A stretch of 64,000 bases of DNA, from assembly GCA_963792175.1 (NCBI GenBank), contig CAWBVG010000033.1, forward strand, positions 186,001-250,000, written 5' to 3'. Below, one piece after another: positions 1 to 8,332 of this stretch. Source of the DNA: CAWBVG01 sp963792175. Its GTDB lineage: Bacteria > Acidobacteriota > Vicinamibacteria > Vicinamibacterales > CAVVIG01. A program made the position numbers and the translations under genes. Numbering within the stretch: position 1 is the first letter of the stretch; each line of letters starts with the position of its first letter. The notes under the pieces were generated by a model. The model was not told the DNA's origin, ran no database searches, and saw only the letters and a list, made by a program, of their open reading frames with translations.

Positions 1-451
1 CACGAACCGTCACGAGATCCGCCGCCGGAGTTGGTGTTGGCAGCTCCTGGAAGCGCATGTTCGCGACCTCGGTTCCCGGCAGTTTCAGCGCCCGGATCGC
101 TTCGCGAAGGAAGGCCGCCTTTCGCGTCTTCGACTCGACCAGCGTGAGGGAAAGCGATGGTCGAATCAGCTTCAACGGAAGTGCCGGAGACCCGCCACCC
201 GAGCCGAGATCGAACCAGGTTCCTGGAACGTCGGGGACGAGTTCGGCAGCCAGGAGCGGCTCGATGAACAGCCTGTCGAACGTCGCATCCGTAGGAGGCT
301 GCAAGGGCAGGGCAGTGAGGTTGATCTTCACGTTCCACTGCGCCAGCAGGCGGTAGTACGTCTCGAGGGGCGCGAGCACCTCCTCCGGGGCGCGAACCCG
401 AGCCTTGCGAGCGCGTCTCGACAGGCGCTCCCTGAATTCGCGAGACGTCAC
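1..451 (-). CDS. rsmG: 16S rRNA (guanine527-N7)-methyltransferase RsmG, 3' part off the window
   Basis: The strand opposite to 451-1 reads MTSREFRERL..., then YYRLLAQWNVKINLTA, FDLGSGGGSPALPLKL and LVESKTRKAAFLREA. This is the order seen in RsmG: a WNxKxNLTA segment, the SAM-binding DxGSGxGxPG loop (here GGGSPAL) and the LvEsxxKKxxFL motif. RsmG methylates G527 of 16S rRNA in the 530 loop. About 150 codons are visible and the C-terminal quarter runs off the left edge. I infer a GTG start at 451, nine bases after the mnmG stop, with no strong Shine-Dalgarno. It sits last in the conserved rpmH-rnpA-yidD-yidC-jag-mnmE-mnmG-rsmG order. Confidence 0.88.
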   Translation of the reverse strand, partial: MTSREFRERLSRRARKARVRAPEEVLAPLETYYRLLAQWNVKINLTALPLQPPTDATFDRLFIEPLLAAELVPDVPGTWFDLGSGGGSPALPLKLIRPSLSLTLVESKTRKAAFLREAIRALKLPGTEVANMRFQELPTPTPAADLVTVR

Positions 452-460
452 GCGGCGAGC

Positions 461-2323
461 TTACAACCTATCCGGCGACAAGCGTCCGACGTACGCGCCC
501 AACACCGCAACCGCGGCGGGTGTCATCCCGGGAATCCGCAGCGCCTGTCCAAGCGTGTCCGGCCGGATCTGCGTCAGCCGCTGAACCGCCTCCGTCGATA
601 GGCCGGGCACGCGGTGAAACGGAAAGCCCGAAGGTATCCGCCGCTCTTCATCCCGGAGCGATCGGGCGACGTCGCTCTCCTGCCTTCTGAGATAACCGCT
701 ATATTTTACAATGGTTTCCACGGATTCTACATCGAGCGCCGTGGTCCGATTTTCGGTGTCGAAGCGCGGCAGACAACCATTGGCGATGAGGTCGTGCAAA
801 CGGACCGCGGGTTGCCTCAGGAGTTGCGCCGCGGTGACGCGATCGCCTGACGGGGCACGCACCATCGTTTCGTCGAGCGTGACGAGATTGCGGTCGAATC
901 GGCGTTTGCGTTCGGCGAAGCGTTCCCAGCGCTCGTCATCGACCAGACCCGCGGCGCGTCCCTTTGGCGTCAGCCGCAGGTCCGCGTTATCGATGCGCAG
1001 CAGTAGTCGATGTTCCGCGCGCGACGTAAACATCCGGTACGGCTCGAGACAGCCTTTCGTGATCAGGTCGTCAACGAGAATGCCGATGTAAGCCTCGTCG
1101 CGCCGCAGCTCCAGACCTTCACGGCCGATGGCGCGATGCGCCGCGTTGATGCCCGCGACCAGCCCCTGCGCTGCGGCTTCCTCGTAGCCCGATGTGCCGT
1201 TGATCTGCCCCGCGAAGAAGAGGCCTTTGATCCGCTTCGTCTCGAGCTGACGCGTCAGCTCCGTCGGCTGCACGAAGTCGTATTCCACCGCATAACCAGG
1301 GCGCAGCACGACGGCCTCCTCGAGGCCCGGCAGCGCATGCACCAACTCCGTTTGCACGTCGCGCGGCAGCGACATCGAGAATCCGTTGACGTAAATCTCG
1401 CGCGCGTCGACTCCCTCCGGCTCGAGAAAAATCTGATGCCGTTCCTTCTCGGGGAAGCGGACGATCTTGTCCTCGAGCGACGGACAGTATCGCGGCCCGA
1501 TGCCGCGAATCTGCCCGTTGAACAGCGGGGAGCGATCGATGTTGGCGCGCACCAGGTCGCGGACGCGGTCGTTGGTGTGGAGCAGGTGACAGTCGATCTG
1601 CGGCCGATCGATCGGCGCCGATAGAAACGAAAACGGAACAGGCGGCGTGTCGCCGGGCTCGCGCATGAATCGGCCCTCGGCGACGTGGCGTTCGAAGTCG
1701 ATGCTGCTCCGGTCCAAACGTGGCGGGGTACCGGTTTTCAGACGACCGCACTCGAAGTCGTGGGATTTGATCGACTCCGCGAGCGCGCAGGACGGCGGCT
1801 CGTCCGCTCGGCCCGCCGCGTGCTGTTCCGGACCGATGTGAATCAGTCCGTTGAGAAACGTGCCCGTGGTAATGACCAGCGCGCGGCACCCGTACGCATC
1901 GCCATCCTCCATGGCCAGACCGACCAGACGGCCGTGCTCGACGAGTAGTCGTCCCGCCCTGCCGATCAACCATTCGATGTTGGGCTCGGCGTCGAGCGCG
2001 GACTTCACCCAGCGGCCGTAAACCTTTTTGTCGGCCTGCGCGCGCGGCGACCAGACCGCCGGCCCGCGGCTGCGGTTGAGCAGCTTGAACTGGATGGCCG
2101 TCGCGTCAATCGCGCGCCCCATCAGCCCGCCGAGTGCATCGATCTCGCGTACGAGATGGCCCTTTGCGGTGCCGCCGATCGCCGGATTGCAGGGCATGTG
2201 CGCGACGGTGTCGGTCGACAGCGTGCACAGGCCAACGTGCGCGCCAAGCCGCGCCGCCGCGTACGCCGCTTCACAGCCGGCGTGACCCGCGCCGATCACG
2301 ATCACATCGAAGTGACTCTTCAC
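461..2323 (-). CDS. mnmG: tRNA uridine-5-carboxymethylaminomethyl modification enzyme MnmG (GidA)
   Basis: 620 aa, the usual length. The N-terminus has the FAD dinucleotide-binding loop VIGAGHAGCEAA. Next comes the family motif PCNPAIGGTAKGHL with its conserved cysteine. The C-terminal helical domain that contacts MnmE contains KYSGYLRRQ and IPSGFPF. MnmG with MnmE installs the cmnm5/nm5 group on U34 of tRNAs reading NNA/NNG codons, using FAD and methylene-THF. The start is GTG, preceded seven bases upstream by AAAGGAGA (2331-2338). That ribosome site lies inside the end of the mnmE reading frame, so the two genes are translationally coupled. The frame is intact. Confidence 0.97.
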   Translation of the reverse strand: MKSHFDVIVIGAGHAGCEAAYAAARLGAHVGLCTLSTDTVAHMPCNPAIGGTAKGHLVREIDALGGLMGRAIDATAIQFKLLNRSRGPAVWSPRAQADKKVYGRWVKSALDAEPNIEWLIGRAGRLLVEHGRLVGLAMEDGDAYGCRALVITTGTFLNGLIHIGPEQHAAGRADEPPSCALAESIKSHDFECGRLKTGTPPRLDRSSIDFERHVAEGRFMREPGDTPPVPFSFLSAPIDRPQIDCHLLHTNDRVRDLVRANIDRSPLFNGQIRGIGPRYCPSLEDKIVRFPEKERHQIFLEPEGVDAREIYVNGFSMSLPRDVQTELVHALPGLEEAVVLRPGYAVEYDFVQPTELTRQLETKRIKGLFFAGQINGTSGYEEAAAQGLVAGINAAHRAIGREGLELRRDEAYIGILVDDLITKGCLEPYRMFTSRAEHRLLLRIDNADLRLTPKGRAAGLVDDERWERFAERKRRFDRNLVTLDETMVRAPSGDRVTAAQLLRQPAVRLHDLIANGCLPRFDTENRTTALDVESVETIVKYSGYLRRQESDVARSLRDEERRIPSGFPFHRVPGLSTEAVQRLTQIRPDTLGQALRIPGMTPAAVAVLGAYVGRLSPDRL

Positions 2324-3726
2324 GGCGGGTTCTCCTTTGTGTCAACGTCTGATATCACCTGTGTCCTTGGTGGTATTCTACTTTGCCGACACAGAAGCGC
2401 GCGAAGATATGCGCGAGCAACTGCCTCCGGCGTGCGCCGTCCGGTGATCTCTTCGAACGCCGCCCGTGCGTCCTGGAGGTCCGCCAGCACGAACTCCTCC
2501 GGCATCGCGCCCGTGTCGGTCATCGAGGCCGTGCGCGCTCGCTGCAGCGCCATGTGCGCGCGCTCGACGAGCGCGACGTGACGCACGTTCGTAATGTCCG
2601 GTCGTTCGCGCTTCGCATCCGCATCGAGAACACGTCCCAGCCGCTCGCGCAACTGCGAGAGACCGTCCCCGGTTCGAGCGGACACCGCAATCACGCCGGC
2701 GACGGCGCCGCTGTCCGACGCCGGCGATACGTCGATCTTGTTCCGCACGATCAACCTGTTGGCGCCACCTGGCTCCGGGAGGTTGTCGTCGTCGATCACG
2801 TGGACGATCGCGTCCGCCACGGCAACAGCCTGTCGCGATCGCTCGACGCCTTCGATCTCCGCCGGATCGGTCGCCTCGCGCAACCCCGCGGTGTCGACGA
2901 GCGTCAATCGAAGGCCGTCGAGATCCAGCGTTTCCGTGACGAGGTCGCGCGTCGTCCCTGGACGATCCGTCACGATGGCGCGGTCGGCGCCAAGCAGCGC
3001 ATTGAAGAGACTCGATTTCCCGACGTTCGGGTTGCCGACGATGGCGACCTGTAATCCTTCGCGAACGAGGCGCCCGCGACGAGCGCCGGCGAGCAGCGCA
3101 CGGGTCTGCGCGAGGAGGTCGTCGAGCGCCCGCACCAGCGCGCCGGGTTCGACGAAGTGATATCCCTCGTCTGGAAAATCGACGGACGCTTCGAGGCGTG
3201 CGATGAGATCGAACAGGCCCGCATCGATGCCGGCAATCGCGCGCGTGAGCGTGCCTTCCAGCTGATCGAATGCCGCTCTCGCCTGCAGCGGGGTGGCGGC
3301 ATCAATCAGATCGGCCACCGCCTCGGCCTGCATCAGATCGATCCGGCCGTTGAGAAACGCCCGCAGCGTGAATTCGCCTGGCTGGGCCGCGCGCGCCCCG
3401 CGCTCGATGGCCGCGGCGACGATCGCGCGCAGGATGACCGGGCTCCCATGCGCGCTCACCTCGACGACGTCGTCTCCGGTGTACGACGCGGGTGCGGGAA
3501 AGTAGGTGACGATCGCGTGATCGCGAACATCGCCCGAGGCTTCGGCGACGGCGGTTAGCCGGACCGTGGTCAGAGTCGCGTGACGAGGCAGCAGGTCCGC
3601 TGGGTGAGTGATGAGAGCGCGCGCGATCGGATGTGCCTCGGGCCCGCTGACGCGAACGACGCCAATGCCACCGCGTCCCGGCGGCGTCGCGATGGCGACG
3701 ATGGTGTCTCGGGTGTCAAAAGACAT
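2320..3726 (-). CDS. mnmE: tRNA modification GTPase MnmE, C-terminal frameshift
   Basis: The protein begins MSFDTRDTIVAIATPPGRGG, the N-terminal THF-binding domain. The inserted G domain shows G1 GNPNVGKSS, G2/switch DRPGTTRD, G3 DTAGL and G4 RNKID. The natural C-terminus of MnmE ends in a catalytic Cys within FC(I/V)GK. In the open frame this is absent: the protein ends ...ALLCRQSRIPPRTQ... and overlaps mnmG by four bases. In the neighbouring frame the same bases read HIFARFCVGK, ending at TGA 2355-2357. One base is therefore missing between about 2425 and 2445, and the corrected gene is 2355-3726. MnmE is the GTPase partner of MnmG. Either an assembly error or a damaged gene would explain this; the error is likelier. 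Confidence 0.93.
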   Translation of the reverse strand: MSFDTRDTIVAIATPPGRGGIGVVRVSGPEAHPIARALITHPADLLPRHATLTTVRLTAVAEASGDVRDHAIVTYFPAPASYTGDDVVEVSAHGSPVILRAIVAAAIERGARAAQPGEFTLRAFLNGRIDLMQAEAVADLIDAATPLQARAAFDQLEGTLTRAIAGIDAGLFDLIARLEASVDFPDEGYHFVEPGALVRALDDLLAQTRALLAGARRGRLVREGLQVAIVGNPNVGKSSLFNALLGADRAIVTDRPGTTRDLVTETLDLDGLRLTLVDTAGLREATDPAEIEGVERSRQAVAVADAIVHVIDDDNLPEPGGANRLIVRNKIDVSPASDSGAVAGVIAVSARTGDGLSQLRERLGRVLDADAKRERPDITNVRHVALVERAHMALQRARTASMTDTGAMPEEFVLADLQDARAAFEEITGRRTPEAVARAYLRALLCRQSRIPPRTQVISDVDTKENPP

Positions 3727-3775
3727 GTCGGGGGCTGGGGACTGGGGCTAGCCGCTAGACCCTAGCCCCGAGCCC
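3727..3775. repeat. G-rich heptamer repeat with inverted arms, mnmE-jag gap
   Basis: The 49-bp gap carries GGGGCTGGGGACTGGGGCTAG followed, after nine bases, by CCTAGCCCC, so GGGGCTAG(G) units face each other. Related copies lie between gyrB and gyrA and between pcrA and glmS. They resemble the short tandemly repeated heptamers known in cyanobacteria and other large genomes. Function is unknown; a hairpin in the mRNA between these co-directional genes is possible. Confidence 0.7.
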
Positions 3776-4243
3776 CTACTTCCGTAAGGAGATCAGAACC
3801 GTCTTCGAGAACGCATCGCCGACGCTTTCCGTGGTGACGCCGGGCACCTCGGCGACGGCCAGATGCACGAGACGCCGTTCGTATGGATTCAGCGGGCCGA
3901 GCTGCTGGTCCATCCCGGACTGCTTGGCCTTCTCGGCGAGAAACTTCGCGGTTTTCCGCAGCTCGATATCCTTGCCTTTGCGATACTCGAGCGCGTCGAC
4001 GAAGATGCGTTTCTGATCGTCGAGCGTACGGCCGAACGCCATGTCGACGACGTGCTGCAGCGCCTTGAGCGGCTCGCCGCGATGACGGACGAGCAGCTCG
4101 GCGTCTTCGCCCGTGAGGTTCAGACGTGGGCCGTCGGCCGTTTCCTCGACATTGACCGTGGCGGCTATGCCGAGCGCGCTCGTGAACCGCTCGAGAAACT
4201 CGACAATCGTGCGGGTCGGATCGTTCGTCGTCATAAGCGTCAT
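3776..4243 (-). CDS. jag: Jag/KhpB-like RNA-binding protein (KH + R3H)
   Basis: 155 aa. The middle holds a KH-like domain (AELLVRHRGEPLKALQHVV, residues about 55-75). The C-terminal third is an R3H domain: NPYERRLVHLAV with the Arg and His of the R3H signature, then SVGDAFSKTVLIS. The longer N-terminal Jag-N region of Firmicutes is reduced here. The family binds RNA and is linked to cell-wall and division control in Gram-positives; its role in Acidobacteria is not established. The ATG at 4243 follows the yidC stop by five bases, and a second in-frame ATG lies four codons later. The order yidC-jag-mnmE is widely conserved. Confidence 0.9.
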   Translation of the reverse strand: MTLMTTNDPTRTIVEFLERFTSALGIAATVNVEETADGPRLNLTGEDAELLVRHRGEPLKALQHVVDMAFGRTLDDQKRIFVDALEYRKGKDIELRKTAKFLAEKAKQSGMDQQLGPLNPYERRLVHLAVAEVPGVTTESVGDAFSKTVLISLRK

Positions 4244-4248
4244 GGCTG

Positions 4249-6003
4249 TTACGGCTCCCGCGCGGCCGCCTCGTCAGTCTTTCCGCCACCCGCGCGCTTC
4301 ACGCGACGTTCCGCCGGCGGCCGATAGGGTCGCGTACGGGTGGGACCCAACCAATAGTTCGTGAAGTACTGCTGCGCAATGTTCAGCAGGTTCGTCGTGC
4401 CGTAGTAGATCGCCAGTCCCGCCGGCGCCCACAGGAACATGAACGTGAACATCACGGGCATGAACATCAGCATTTTCTGCTGGGCGGGATCGGCGCCCGC
4501 CGACGGCGTCAGCTTCTGCTGCCACAGCTGGCTCGCGCCCATCAGGATCGGCGTCACGTAGTACGGATCGTGCGCTGAGAGATCGTGGATCCAGCCGAAG
4601 AACGGCGCGCCGCGCAACTCGATCGCCGTCGACAGCAGCGCCCACATCGCCAGCAGCACCGGCATCGGCAACAGCATCGGCACGCAGCCGCTCGCCGGGT
4701 TGACGCCGCGCTCCTTGTAGAGCGCCATCAACTCCTGGTTCATCTTCTGCTTCGCGGGATCGGTCGCCTTCAGCTTGGAGTAGCGATCCTGGATCGCTTT
4801 CACTTCCGGCTGAATCTCCTGCATCTTGCGCATCGACACCACGCCCTTGTGCTTCAGGGGAAGCATGATGACGTTGATGATGATGGTCAGGAGAATGATC
4901 GACCAGCCCCAGTTGCCTGCGAATCCGTTGACCCACTTCAGCGACCGCAGCAGCGGGACCACGATCACCTTGAACATCCCGAAGTTGATCGCCAGCGCGA
5001 GTTCCGGATCGATCGCGCTGAGCACGTCGAAATCTTTCGGTCCGACGAAGAAGCGCGTCGCCGCGTCGGGCTGAGCGGGCTCGATCGCGTAGGACACCAG
5101 CTCGCGCGGCGGCTCCTTCGAGCCCTCCGGCGGCGGGATCGACACCGGCTGAAAGTTCACCTTGCTCGGTCCGGTGCCGAGCGCCACGGTCATGAAGTAG
5201 TTGTCCTCGACGCCGGCGTAATTGAAGTTGCCGTCGTGCTCTGGCTGCTTCGCGATATCGGCCGGAGTCAGTCGCGCGACTTTTCCGTTCTGATAGAGCA
5301 GTCCGCCGGCCTTTGCAACGTAGCGGCTGACCTCGCCGACGTCCCCAATCGCGGGGCCCCACAGAACCGCGGGGTTCAGCGGCCGGTCGCCTTCGGCCAC
5401 CGTCGACCGGAAGCCGACCAGATAGGACGACGGCTGAAGGTGGAACTCCTTCACCGCGTGAACGCCTGCGCTGTCGCGATATTCGAACCGCAGATCGACC
5501 GGCGCCGACGTCACCGGCTCTGACGGCGCGCCGCTGACCGCGTAGAGCGCGCCATTCAGGGTTGCTGTGAGCGCGTCATTCGGCACCCGCAGCGTGAAGG
5601 GCAGCGGCTGCGTCGGCAGTTTCTGTTCGACGAGTTCCTGCGGCTGCTTGCTTGAATCGAGAAAGTGTTTCAGGCGCCAGCTCTTGAGCCGCGCGCCGCG
5701 GTTAGTGAACACGGCGATGACGTCGCGCGTTTCAACGCGTACGTCGCGCTCCGCGGTTTCGCTGACGACAGGCGCTGCCGTTGAGGTCGCGGTTGCGGGA
5801 GGCGGCATCGCGGCGACGGCCGACGAGGCATTCGACGGTGTGGAAGGGCCTGGAGTCGTGCTCGTGCCGCTGCCGACCGGCGCAGACGAGGTCGCGCCTG
5901 GCGCCTTCGGCGCGGTCTTCGGCACCGGTTTGACGAACAACGCCTGCCACGTGTACAGAACGATGAAGGCGAGGAAGATCGCGAGGAGAACTCGTCGTTC
6001 CAT
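4249..6003 (-). CDS. yidC: membrane protein insertase YidC
   Basis: 584 aa. TM1 (residues about 4-24, LLAIFLAFIVLYTW) is followed by a Ser/Thr/Pro/Ala-rich linker, then a large periplasmic P1 beta-domain typical of Gram-negative YidC. The conserved membrane core starts near residue 350, with WGWSIILLTIIINVIMLPL, a cytoplasmic loop (KMQEIQPEVKAIQ), NPASGCVPMLLPMPVLLAM and the last helix FLWAPAGLAIYYGTTN. The C-tail is Arg-rich, as expected for ribosome contact. It inserts membrane proteins alone or with SecYEG. The start ATG abuts the yidD stop. The frame is intact. Confidence 0.97.
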   Translation of the reverse strand: MERRVLLAIFLAFIVLYTWQALFVKPVPKTAPKAPGATSSAPVGSGTSTTPGPSTPSNASSAVAAMPPPATATSTAAPVVSETAERDVRVETRDVIAVFTNRGARLKSWRLKHFLDSSKQPQELVEQKLPTQPLPFTLRVPNDALTATLNGALYAVSGAPSEPVTSAPVDLRFEYRDSAGVHAVKEFHLQPSSYLVGFRSTVAEGDRPLNPAVLWGPAIGDVGEVSRYVAKAGGLLYQNGKVARLTPADIAKQPEHDGNFNYAGVEDNYFMTVALGTGPSKVNFQPVSIPPPEGSKEPPRELVSYAIEPAQPDAATRFFVGPKDFDVLSAIDPELALAINFGMFKVIVVPLLRSLKWVNGFAGNWGWSIILLTIIINVIMLPLKHKGVVSMRKMQEIQPEVKAIQDRYSKLKATDPAKQKMNQELMALYKERGVNPASGCVPMLLPMPVLLAMWALLSTAIELRGAPFFGWIHDLSAHDPYYVTPILMGASQLWQQKLTPSAGADPAQQKMLMFMPVMFTFMFLWAPAGLAIYYGTTNLLNIAQQYFTNYWLGPTRTRPYRPPAERRVKRAGGGKTDEAAAREP

Positions 6004-6255
6004 CTAGAGCGGCACCGGATCGTGCCCAGCCGCGCAGAGCGGGTGACACCGGACGAGGCGACGCGCCGCCAGCCAGGAACCTTTCAGGACGCCGTGCCGG
6101 CTAATCGCTTGCGCGGCGTAATCCGAGCAGGTTGGCAGAAAGCGGCACCCAGCCGGCAATTGCGGCGAGATGAACAATTTGTAGCCGCGGATCAGTTCAA
6201 GGACCGCTCGGGCGGGCCACGCGGCGGGCAAGGAGTTTTCGGTAATCGGTTTCAA
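6004..6255 (-). CDS. yidD: membrane protein insertion efficiency factor YidD
   Basis: 83 aa in the longest form. The whole YidD core is present: LIRGYKLFISPQLP, CRFLPTCSDYAAQAI with both conserved cysteines, HG, and the RCHPLCAAGHDPVP tail. It is a small, peripherally membrane-associated protein that helps YidC/Sec insertion. The longest start is TTG at 6255, which would overlap rnpA by 59 bases. A later TTG at 6219 just before LPAAWPAR is also possible. The gene ends directly against the yidC start, so the two are surely co-translated. Confidence 0.92.
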   Translation of the reverse strand: MKPITENSLPAAWPARAVLELIRGYKLFISPQLPAGCRFLPTCSDYAAQAISRHGVLKGSWLAARRLVRCHPLCAAGHDPVPL

Positions 6256-6538
6256 GGGTACTCAGGCTGGCGTCGAGGAGCTCGCGCTTGGGGATGACGA
6301 CCACGTCAAACCCATCCGCGATCTTGTTCCGACGGAAAACCTCTCGAATCAGTCGTTTCGCTCGATTTCGCTCGACGGCGCCACCGAGCTTCTTCGTGGC
6401 GGCGATTCCCAGCCGGCCAACGCCGCCGTTTGCCAGGAGGAACACCGTGCAATACCGGCTGTGAACTCGAAACCCACGGTTGTAGACCTGCTGGAACTCC
6501 GCGCGGCGGCGAATGTGTTCGGCTGGCCGGAATTTCAG
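6197..6538 (-). CDS. rnpA: ribonuclease P protein component RnpA
   Basis: The protein subunit of RNase P, which trims 5' leaders of pre-tRNA. The core reads IRRRAEFQQVYNRG near the start and ERNRAKRLIREVFRR, the RNR signature that contacts RNA, near residue 65. The first ATG/GTG in frame (GTG 6445) would delete the conserved N-terminal third, so the gene must begin upstream. The frame stays open to a TAG overlapping the rpmH end, and the only near-cognate candidate there is CTG 6538 (LKFRPAEHI...). This gives 113 aa, the normal size. The missing standard start may be an unusual CTG start or a base error (GTA for GTG at about 6542-6544). Confidence 0.88.
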   Translation of the reverse strand: MKFRPAEHIRRRAEFQQVYNRGFRVHSRYCTVFLLANGGVGRLGIAATKKLGGAVERNRAKRLIREVFRRNKIADGFDVVVIPKRELLDASLSTLETDYRKLLARRVARPSGP

Positions 6539-6540
6539 AT

Positions 6541-6693
6541 TTACTCGCTGCTAACAGTAAGACGCTTGCGGCCCTTCGCACGTCGCCTCTTCAGCACGAG
6601 GCGCCCGTTCTTGGAGCTCATCCGCACCAGAAACCCATGCGTGCGCTTGCGATGGCGCGTGTTGGGCTGAAACGTCCGCACTCCCTTAGCCAT
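6541..6693 (-). CDS. rpmH: 50S ribosomal protein L34
   Basis: 50 aa: MAKGVRTFQPNTRHRKR, then THGFLVRMSS, NGRLVLKRRRAKGRKRL. This is a complete L34 with its very basic composition and the FxxRMS(T/S)xxGRxVLxxRRxKGRxxL pattern. It is the first gene of the leftward operon next to the origin and its stop overlaps the beginning of rnpA. ATG at 6693 is preceded by GGGATGTC. Confidence 0.96.
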   Translation of the reverse strand: MAKGVRTFQPNTRHRKRTHGFLVRMSSKNGRLVLKRRRAKGRKRLTVSSE

Positions 6694-6988
6694 GACATCC
6701 CTTCGGAATAAGTCGAACCGTCAATGTTAGCGAACGCGTTCTGAGAGTGTCAATCGAGCGGCAGGTGTGTTACAGTCGGCGTCCTTTCCCGGGAACATTC
6801 CTCCGCAGTAATTCCATGCACGTTTGGTCTCTTCCCAGAGTTTTCCACACCTGTGGAAAAAACTGTGGAAAATCGCGGGGTTGCGCGAAGTGTGACGGTT
6901 TCAGGCCCGAAAAATCGCGTTTTTTGGCCAGCGCCGGCCGGGAAAGCCTGAAAAATCGCGATTTCTTGGCAGGCGAAAGGTCCGTGAA
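6694..6988. other. predicted replication origin (oriC) segment, rpmH-dnaA
   Basis: The gap between divergent rpmH and dnaA contains three 9-mers one base off the classical DnaA box: TTTTCCACA at 6841-6849 (forward) and TGTGGAAAA at 6852-6860 and 6864-6872 (reverse). Downstream lie two imperfect 27-bp direct repeats (6904-6930 and 6945-6971), each containing GAAAAATCGCG followed by a T-rich run and GGC. These are AT-rich islands in a GC-rich genome and are good candidates for the unwinding element. Gene strands switch here, which fits bidirectional replication from this point. Confidence 0.8.
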
Positions 6989-8332
6989 GTGAGCGTCTGG
7001 GACGACATCCTTGCCCGCATCGAGACGAAGGTAAACCGCCACAGCTTCTACACCTGGTTCCGGCCCACGAGTTTTGTCGCCGAGGACCGGCAGTCGGTGA
7101 CGGTCCGGGTGCCCAACCCGCTCTTCAAGGACTGGCTCACGAAACACTACGCCGGGGTAATCGCCGAGGCCATGAGCGAGGTGCAGCGGCCGAATCTCGC
7201 GCTCAACTTCGTGGCGGATCCCCAGTCCGACATCGCGATCATTCCGCTCAGCCCCGAGGAAACCGCCGCCATCGACAGCGGGCCGCCTGCCGCCGCCGCC
7301 GCCCCACTGCCTGGCCCGGCTGGTCTGAATCCTCGTTACACCTTCGACACGTTCATCGTCGGGTCGTCGAATCAGTTTGCGCACGCGGCCTGTCGGGCGG
7401 TGGCCGAGGCGCCGTCGCGCTCCTACAACCCGCTGTTCATCTACGGCGGCGTGGGCTTGGGGAAGACCCACCTCATGCACGCCGTTGGTCAGTACGTGCT
7501 CCAGCACGATCGAAATCTGAAGCTGACCTACATCTCGTCGGAGCGCTTCATGAACGAGATGATCAACGCGGTCCGGTACGATCGCGTGCTCGATTTTCGC
7601 GAGCGCTACCGATCCGTCGATGTGTTGCTGGTCGACGACATCCAGTTCCTCGCCGGCAAGGAAGGGACGCAGACGGAGTTCTTTCACACGTTCAACGCGC
7701 TTTACGACTCGCAGAAGCAGATCGTGCTCAGCAGCGACTGCCCGCCGCACGAGATCCCGGCGCTCGAGGAGCGCCTTCGATCGCGGTTCGAATGGGGACT
7801 GACGGCGGACATCCAGTCGCCGGATCTTGAAACCCGCGTGGCCATCCTCAAGAAGAAGGCGGAAACCGAAGCGGTGCCGCTGGCGGACAACGTCGCGATG
7901 TACATCGCGGGAAAGATCAAGTCCAACATCCGCGAGCTCGAAGGATCGCTCATCCGGCTGATCGCGTTTGCGTCGTTGACGGGTCAGGAAATCTCTTTGC
8001 CGCTGGCGCAGGACGTGCTCAAGAACATCCTCGACCACGAGGAGAAGGCCGTCACGATCGAGGCGATTCAGAAGTTCGTCGCCGATTACTACAACCTGAA
8101 GATGCAGGACCTCAAATCGCGCAACAACTCGAAGTCAGTCGCCATGCCGCGCCAGATCGCCATGTACCTGTGCAAATCACTGACGCACGCATCGCTCCCC
8201 GAAATCGGGCGCAGCTTCGGCGGCAAACATCATTCGACGGTGATCCACTCGATTCGGAAAGTCGAAGACCTCCGCAAGAAGGACGGAGATTTCAACATCC
8301 TGATCGGTAATTTTCTGGAGGGTTTCCGGTAG
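6989..8332 (+). CDS. dnaA: chromosomal replication initiator DnaA
   Basis: 447 aa. Domain I (MSVWDDILARIETKVN...) begins with GTG at 6989, with AAAGG nine bases upstream. After a short Ala/Pro linker (domain II, residues about 90-108), the AAA+ domain has Walker A GGVGLGKTH near residue 153, Walker B LLVDDIQFLAG near residue 210 and an arginine-finger region LRSRFEWGL. Domain IV has the helix-turn-helix DnaA signature ending GGKHHSTVIHSI. It binds the DnaA boxes flanking its own gene and opens oriC, and those boxes probably autoregulate it. The frame is intact. Confidence 0.98.
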   Translation: MSVWDDILARIETKVNRHSFYTWFRPTSFVAEDRQSVTVRVPNPLFKDWLTKHYAGVIAEAMSEVQRPNLALNFVADPQSDIAIIPLSPEETAAIDSGPPAAAAAPLPGPAGLNPRYTFDTFIVGSSNQFAHAACRAVAEAPSRSYNPLFIYGGVGLGKTHLMHAVGQYVLQHDRNLKLTYISSERFMNEMINAVRYDRVLDFRERYRSVDVLLVDDIQFLAGKEGTQTEFFHTFNALYDSQKQIVLSSDCPPHEIPALEERLRSRFEWGLTADIQSPDLETRVAILKKKAETEAVPLADNVAMYIAGKIKSNIRELEGSLIRLIAFASLTGQEISLPLAQDVLKNILDHEEKAVTIEAIQKFVADYYNLKMQDLKSRNNSKSVAMPRQIAMYLCKSLTHASLPEIGRSFGGKHHSTVIHSIRKVEDLRKKDGDFNILIGNFLEGFR

